A DNA stretch of 7,806 nt from NCBI GenBank assembly GCA_021801545.1, contig JAJYXX010000046.1, positions 1 through 7,806 of the forward strand, in the 5' to 3' direction. Both the position numbers and the translations under genes were made by a program. Origin of the DNA: Chloroflexota bacterium. Lineage in GTDB: Bacteria; Chloroflexota; Limnocylindria; Limnocylindrales; CSP1-4. The notes under the pieces were generated by a model. The model made no database searches, was not told the origin of the DNA, and was given only the letters and a program-made list of their open reading frames with translations. Shown here piece by piece: positions 7,001-7,806 of the stretch. Positions within the stretch are counted from its first letter, which is position 1; every line of letters starts with the position of its first letter.

Positions 7001-7495
7001 CGCCGCGGTACCGGGAGCGAACGACGGCTCGACCTGCCGGCCGGCGGCAACGAGGTAGTTGAGAAGGCTGACCCAGTTCCGGTCCTCTTCGTCGAGCCGG
7101 TACCAGAGCGTCCGGAGGCGAGAGCGCCGGGAGAAGTCCGAGAGGAGCGTCGTCTTGCCGTAGCCCGCCTCGGCCGTCACGAACACGACCCGGTGGTGGA
7201 TCTTGAGAGCGAGCCAGTCGAGCAGTCGATCCCGCCGCAGCGTCGCCTCGCGGAGCGGCGGACGCCGGACCTTTGCCTCCTGGATCGGGAACTCGGTCAC
7301 GTCCGGTGCGCTTCCGGCGATGCGGATCGACGCGGCCAGTGGCCGGCCGGGACCGACCGCCACCAGCCCCTGCTCCCGGGATCCGGACCCGCGCTCCATC
7401 AAGGGATACTCCGGTCGGGCGGACGCGCGGGAGCTGCTCGCGCGACCGTCACGGGATGACGGTTCGGACATGAATCGAGGTTCGGACACGGCCAT
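4040..7495 (-). CDS. STAND ATPase-TPR-SARP (BTAD) transcriptional regulator
   Basis: In the longest form this is 1151 residues. Residues ~70-400 are a MalT-like STAND ATPase: entry motif VRRPPLREATLRRDRLLDWL (77-96), Walker A AEAGYGKT (108-115), Walker B VLILDD (197-202), and a sensor-like SRR (233-235) followed by IPLARLRSLGEI. Residues ~430-890 are helical, Ala/Leu-rich and TPR-like. Residues ~915-1014 are an OmpR/SARP winged helix (RDQVLDALWP at ~959-968), and ~1018-1151 a BTAD domain ending DELGIEPPLLDSL. In this class effector binding is expected to switch an ATP-dependent oligomer. Classical SARPs carry the DNA-binding domain at the N-terminus; here it follows the ATPase and TPRs. The start is uncertain: ATG 7495 lacks a good ribosome binding site. 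ATG 7399 has GGAG nine bases upstream, and GTG 7300 lies just before the conserved entry motif. The effector and targets are unknown; the promoter just downstream is a plausible target. Confidence 0.92.
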   Translation of the reverse strand: MAVSEPRFMSEPSSRDGRASSSRASARPEYPLMERGSGSREQGLVAVGPGRPLAASIRIAGSAPDVTEFPIQEAKVRRPPLREATLRRDRLLDWLALKIHHRVVFVTAEAGYGKTTLLSDFSRRSRLRTLWYRLDEEDRNWVSLLNYLVAAGRQVEPSFAPGTAAMLRELGTVGPARNAIVDTFIRELGMFAGGGAVLILDDYHLVDDVPDVRVVMREIVTRAPERLTIVFLSRRWPSIPLARLRSLGEIVELVASELCFDEQETEQLFRETFGTPLEPDVLADLTHRTQGWAASLQLVHAAIRDRSTSEIRAFVRNLSGAQGELHDYLAEEVVGELDEDLRSFLMRTSILQVVDPEIAAVAADTSEAEAQRLVAAAEHVGLLPPAGGPRREGQRYHPLVRDFLEARLGREIGPGGILELHRCVARHEESRTWRLAAHHYAAAGDVADLHRVISGAARQILGSGEFALAESYLERSPPAASDPAFDMVRSRMDLHRGDAAAALERATAAAGAFPHDSTEPNADLAIANLMTVEYFMGNMSAVHDLARSLLGRQPEPSLAAIGNGMLLLLSSSTDGHLGAHAHFLEQMAADQQQRGDTHYFGITKLNLANALVVRGQAASALTHAREAAEALQGSSASIELPAARLAQARALAHLGRWEEAMQQLDSAMTAPYVLVPAEVLQEAADVHCWYGDGNTAQRLLDEAERSTETIADGWRVSAAQNLIRLRRFDEASDLLDRMTPGAYTAECAHLARYLVVRAQLAISRGDQDQERRAAAALAHAEAQAADFWSQAAHLLAAVTASSGELNNAVELAAQVDAAMLSVVADQLVLRLGDIENSTIELIRDEAQRRPDRWRPALRHAIEYLGPRTVVAAARLLDTVGDQEDVARLRILAKSLRGKFAGPELGRRLARRLAPRVFVEDQGRVTIRVGDRLVPGTEVRRKVLSLLCYLLTRPDLSATRDQVLDALWPDLEPDVAANSLNQTVYFLRRVFEPVYREDLSPGYVHHDSDVLWLDPELVTSRSRLCRDLIRASGSSGSPEDIQALSDAYVGRFALDFAYEEWASPYRDSLHAAYLEVVERAIHADASSGHYERGIAIARRAVDVDPEAEQLELALLRLYHITGAHAAAAEQYGHYSTVLRDELGIEPPLLDSL
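7445..7463. promoter_or_regulatory. Perfect 7-5-7 dyad inside the annotated 5' end of the regulator
   Basis: ACCGTCA and TGACGGT are perfect inverted repeats around the spacer CGGGA. They lie 46 bases upstream of the alternative ATG at 7399. A dyad here is easier to explain as an operator upstream of the true start than as coding sequence, but a chance palindrome in GC-rich DNA is possible. Confidence 0.35.
7461..7488. repeat. Exact 10-bp direct repeat, 18-bp period
   Basis: GGTTCGGACA occurs at 7461-7470 and again at 7479-7488. The pair adjoins and slightly overlaps the 7-5-7 dyad. If the regulator starts at 7399, these repeats are upstream of it and could be binding sites, including for autoregulation. 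If it starts at 7495, they encode part of a low-complexity N-terminus. Confidence 0.4.
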
Positions 7496-7585
7496 GGCGC
7501 GGATGGTGCCCCGGGGCCCTCACCTGCCGATTAGCTGCGACGGCCTGGGCGTGGACCCCCGGCGTGACCCCAGCGTCCGCAGTTG

Positions 7586-7599
7586 ACCGGCCGCCCGGT
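7586..7599 (-). promoter_or_regulatory. GC-rich hairpin directly after the dodecin stop
   Basis: On the minus strand ACCGG, loop GCGG, then CCGGT form a five-base-pair stem starting one base after the dodecin stop. There is no T-run after it, so it is at best a weak or factor-assisted terminator. The 7496-7599 gap otherwise holds a GC-rich 10-bp palindrome (7508-7517) and no promoter I would call. Confidence 0.3.
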
Positions 7600-7803
7600 T
7601 CATGCCTCGTACTCGAACCCGATCTTCAGCTGGACCTGGTATTCGACGATCTCGCCGTTCTCGACGATCGCGGTCGACTTCACGACCTCGACGGTCCTGA
7701 TGTTGCGGACCGTGCGCGAGGCGGTGGCGACCGCCTGGCGGGCGGCGTCGCTCCAGGAGCGCGGGCTCGTGCCGACCATCTCGCGGATGATGATGACGCC
7801 CAT
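7600..7803 (-). CDS. Dodecin family protein
   Basis: The 67-residue product matches the dodecin family in length and pattern: an initial strand (VIIIREMVGTSPRSW), one helix (SDAARQAVATASRTVRNI), then two strands (VEVVKSTAIVENGEIVEYQ and VQLKIGFEYE). Dodecins assemble into hollow 12-subunit spheres in the cytoplasm that bind flavin (or coenzyme A) and are thought to buffer free flavin. The flavin-stacking Trp of the archaeal and several bacterial dodecins falls at T37 here, so flavin binding may be altered. The ATG at 7803 gives the normal family length; only three bases lie upstream of it, so no ribosome binding site can be seen. The gene is 104 bases upstream of the regulator on the same strand, but a functional link is not evident. 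Confidence 0.92.
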   Translation of the reverse strand: MGVIIIREMVGTSPRSWSDAARQAVATASRTVRNIRTVEVVKSTAIVENGEIVEYQVQLKIGFEYEA

Positions 7804-7806
7804 CGA

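Noticed and set aside
5750..7459. 569-codon open frame on the plus strand
   Set aside because: It is antisense to the STAND ATPase domain, whose Walker motifs are clear on the minus strand. The plus-strand product has no family features.
7586..7599. Strong intrinsic terminator after dodecin
   Set aside because: The stem is only five base pairs and no T-run follows, so I list it only as a weak hairpin.

Overview
The window comes from a GC-rich bacterium (roughly 70% GC in the flanks). The gene set is a STAND ATPase fused to a SARP-type output, a membrane-anchored HD-GYP protein, a DUF5317 membrane domain and a dodecin. This fits a Chloroflexota (Limnocylindria-like) or deep actinobacterial genome, but the sequence alone does not settle the taxon. 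Every gene I can support lies on the minus strand, so the biological reading order is right to left.

Right end (7496-7806): a complete dodecin gene, then a 104-base gap. Centre (4040-7495): one large regulator with an N-terminal MalT-like STAND ATPase, a TPR-like helical middle, and a C-terminal OmpR-like winged helix plus BTAD domain. Its start is uncertain; the first ~100 bases of the open frame contain a dyad and a direct repeat that look more regulatory than coding.

Control region (3717-4039): this gap is unusually rich. Reading leftwards it holds a tandem 16-bp direct repeat, a perfect 18-bp dyad touching a -35 box, a strong sigma-70-like promoter (TTGACC, 18 bases, TATAGT), and a leader of about 230 bases. 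The leader contains a long GGAA-tetraloop hairpin at its predicted 5' end, a terminator-like hairpin with a T-run, a second hairpin, and a 10-codon mini-ORF with a near-perfect Shine-Dalgarno. I do not recognise it as a known riboswitch class.

Left operon (1-3716): a 29-residue hydrophobic peptide, a membrane HD-GYP protein (predicted cyclic-di-GMP phosphodiesterase) with an intact metal site, and an ORF beginning 3 bases after the HD-GYP stop. That ORF fuses an N-terminal DUF5317 membrane domain to an MFS transporter and runs off the left edge. It is missing from a list of complete ORFs only because its stop lies outside the window; I translated it by hand without finding an internal stop or frameshift.

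Working hypothesis (inference): the STAND-SARP regulator, or another factor, acts at the repeats upstream of the operon promoter. The leader then adds attenuation or translational control of a cyclic-di-GMP phosphodiesterase/transporter operon. Base composition drops sharply to about 55-63% GC between roughly 2935 and 5940, with both edges inside genes. This suggests that the sensor half of the HD-GYP gene, the control region and the C-terminal half of the regulator have a different history from their flanks.
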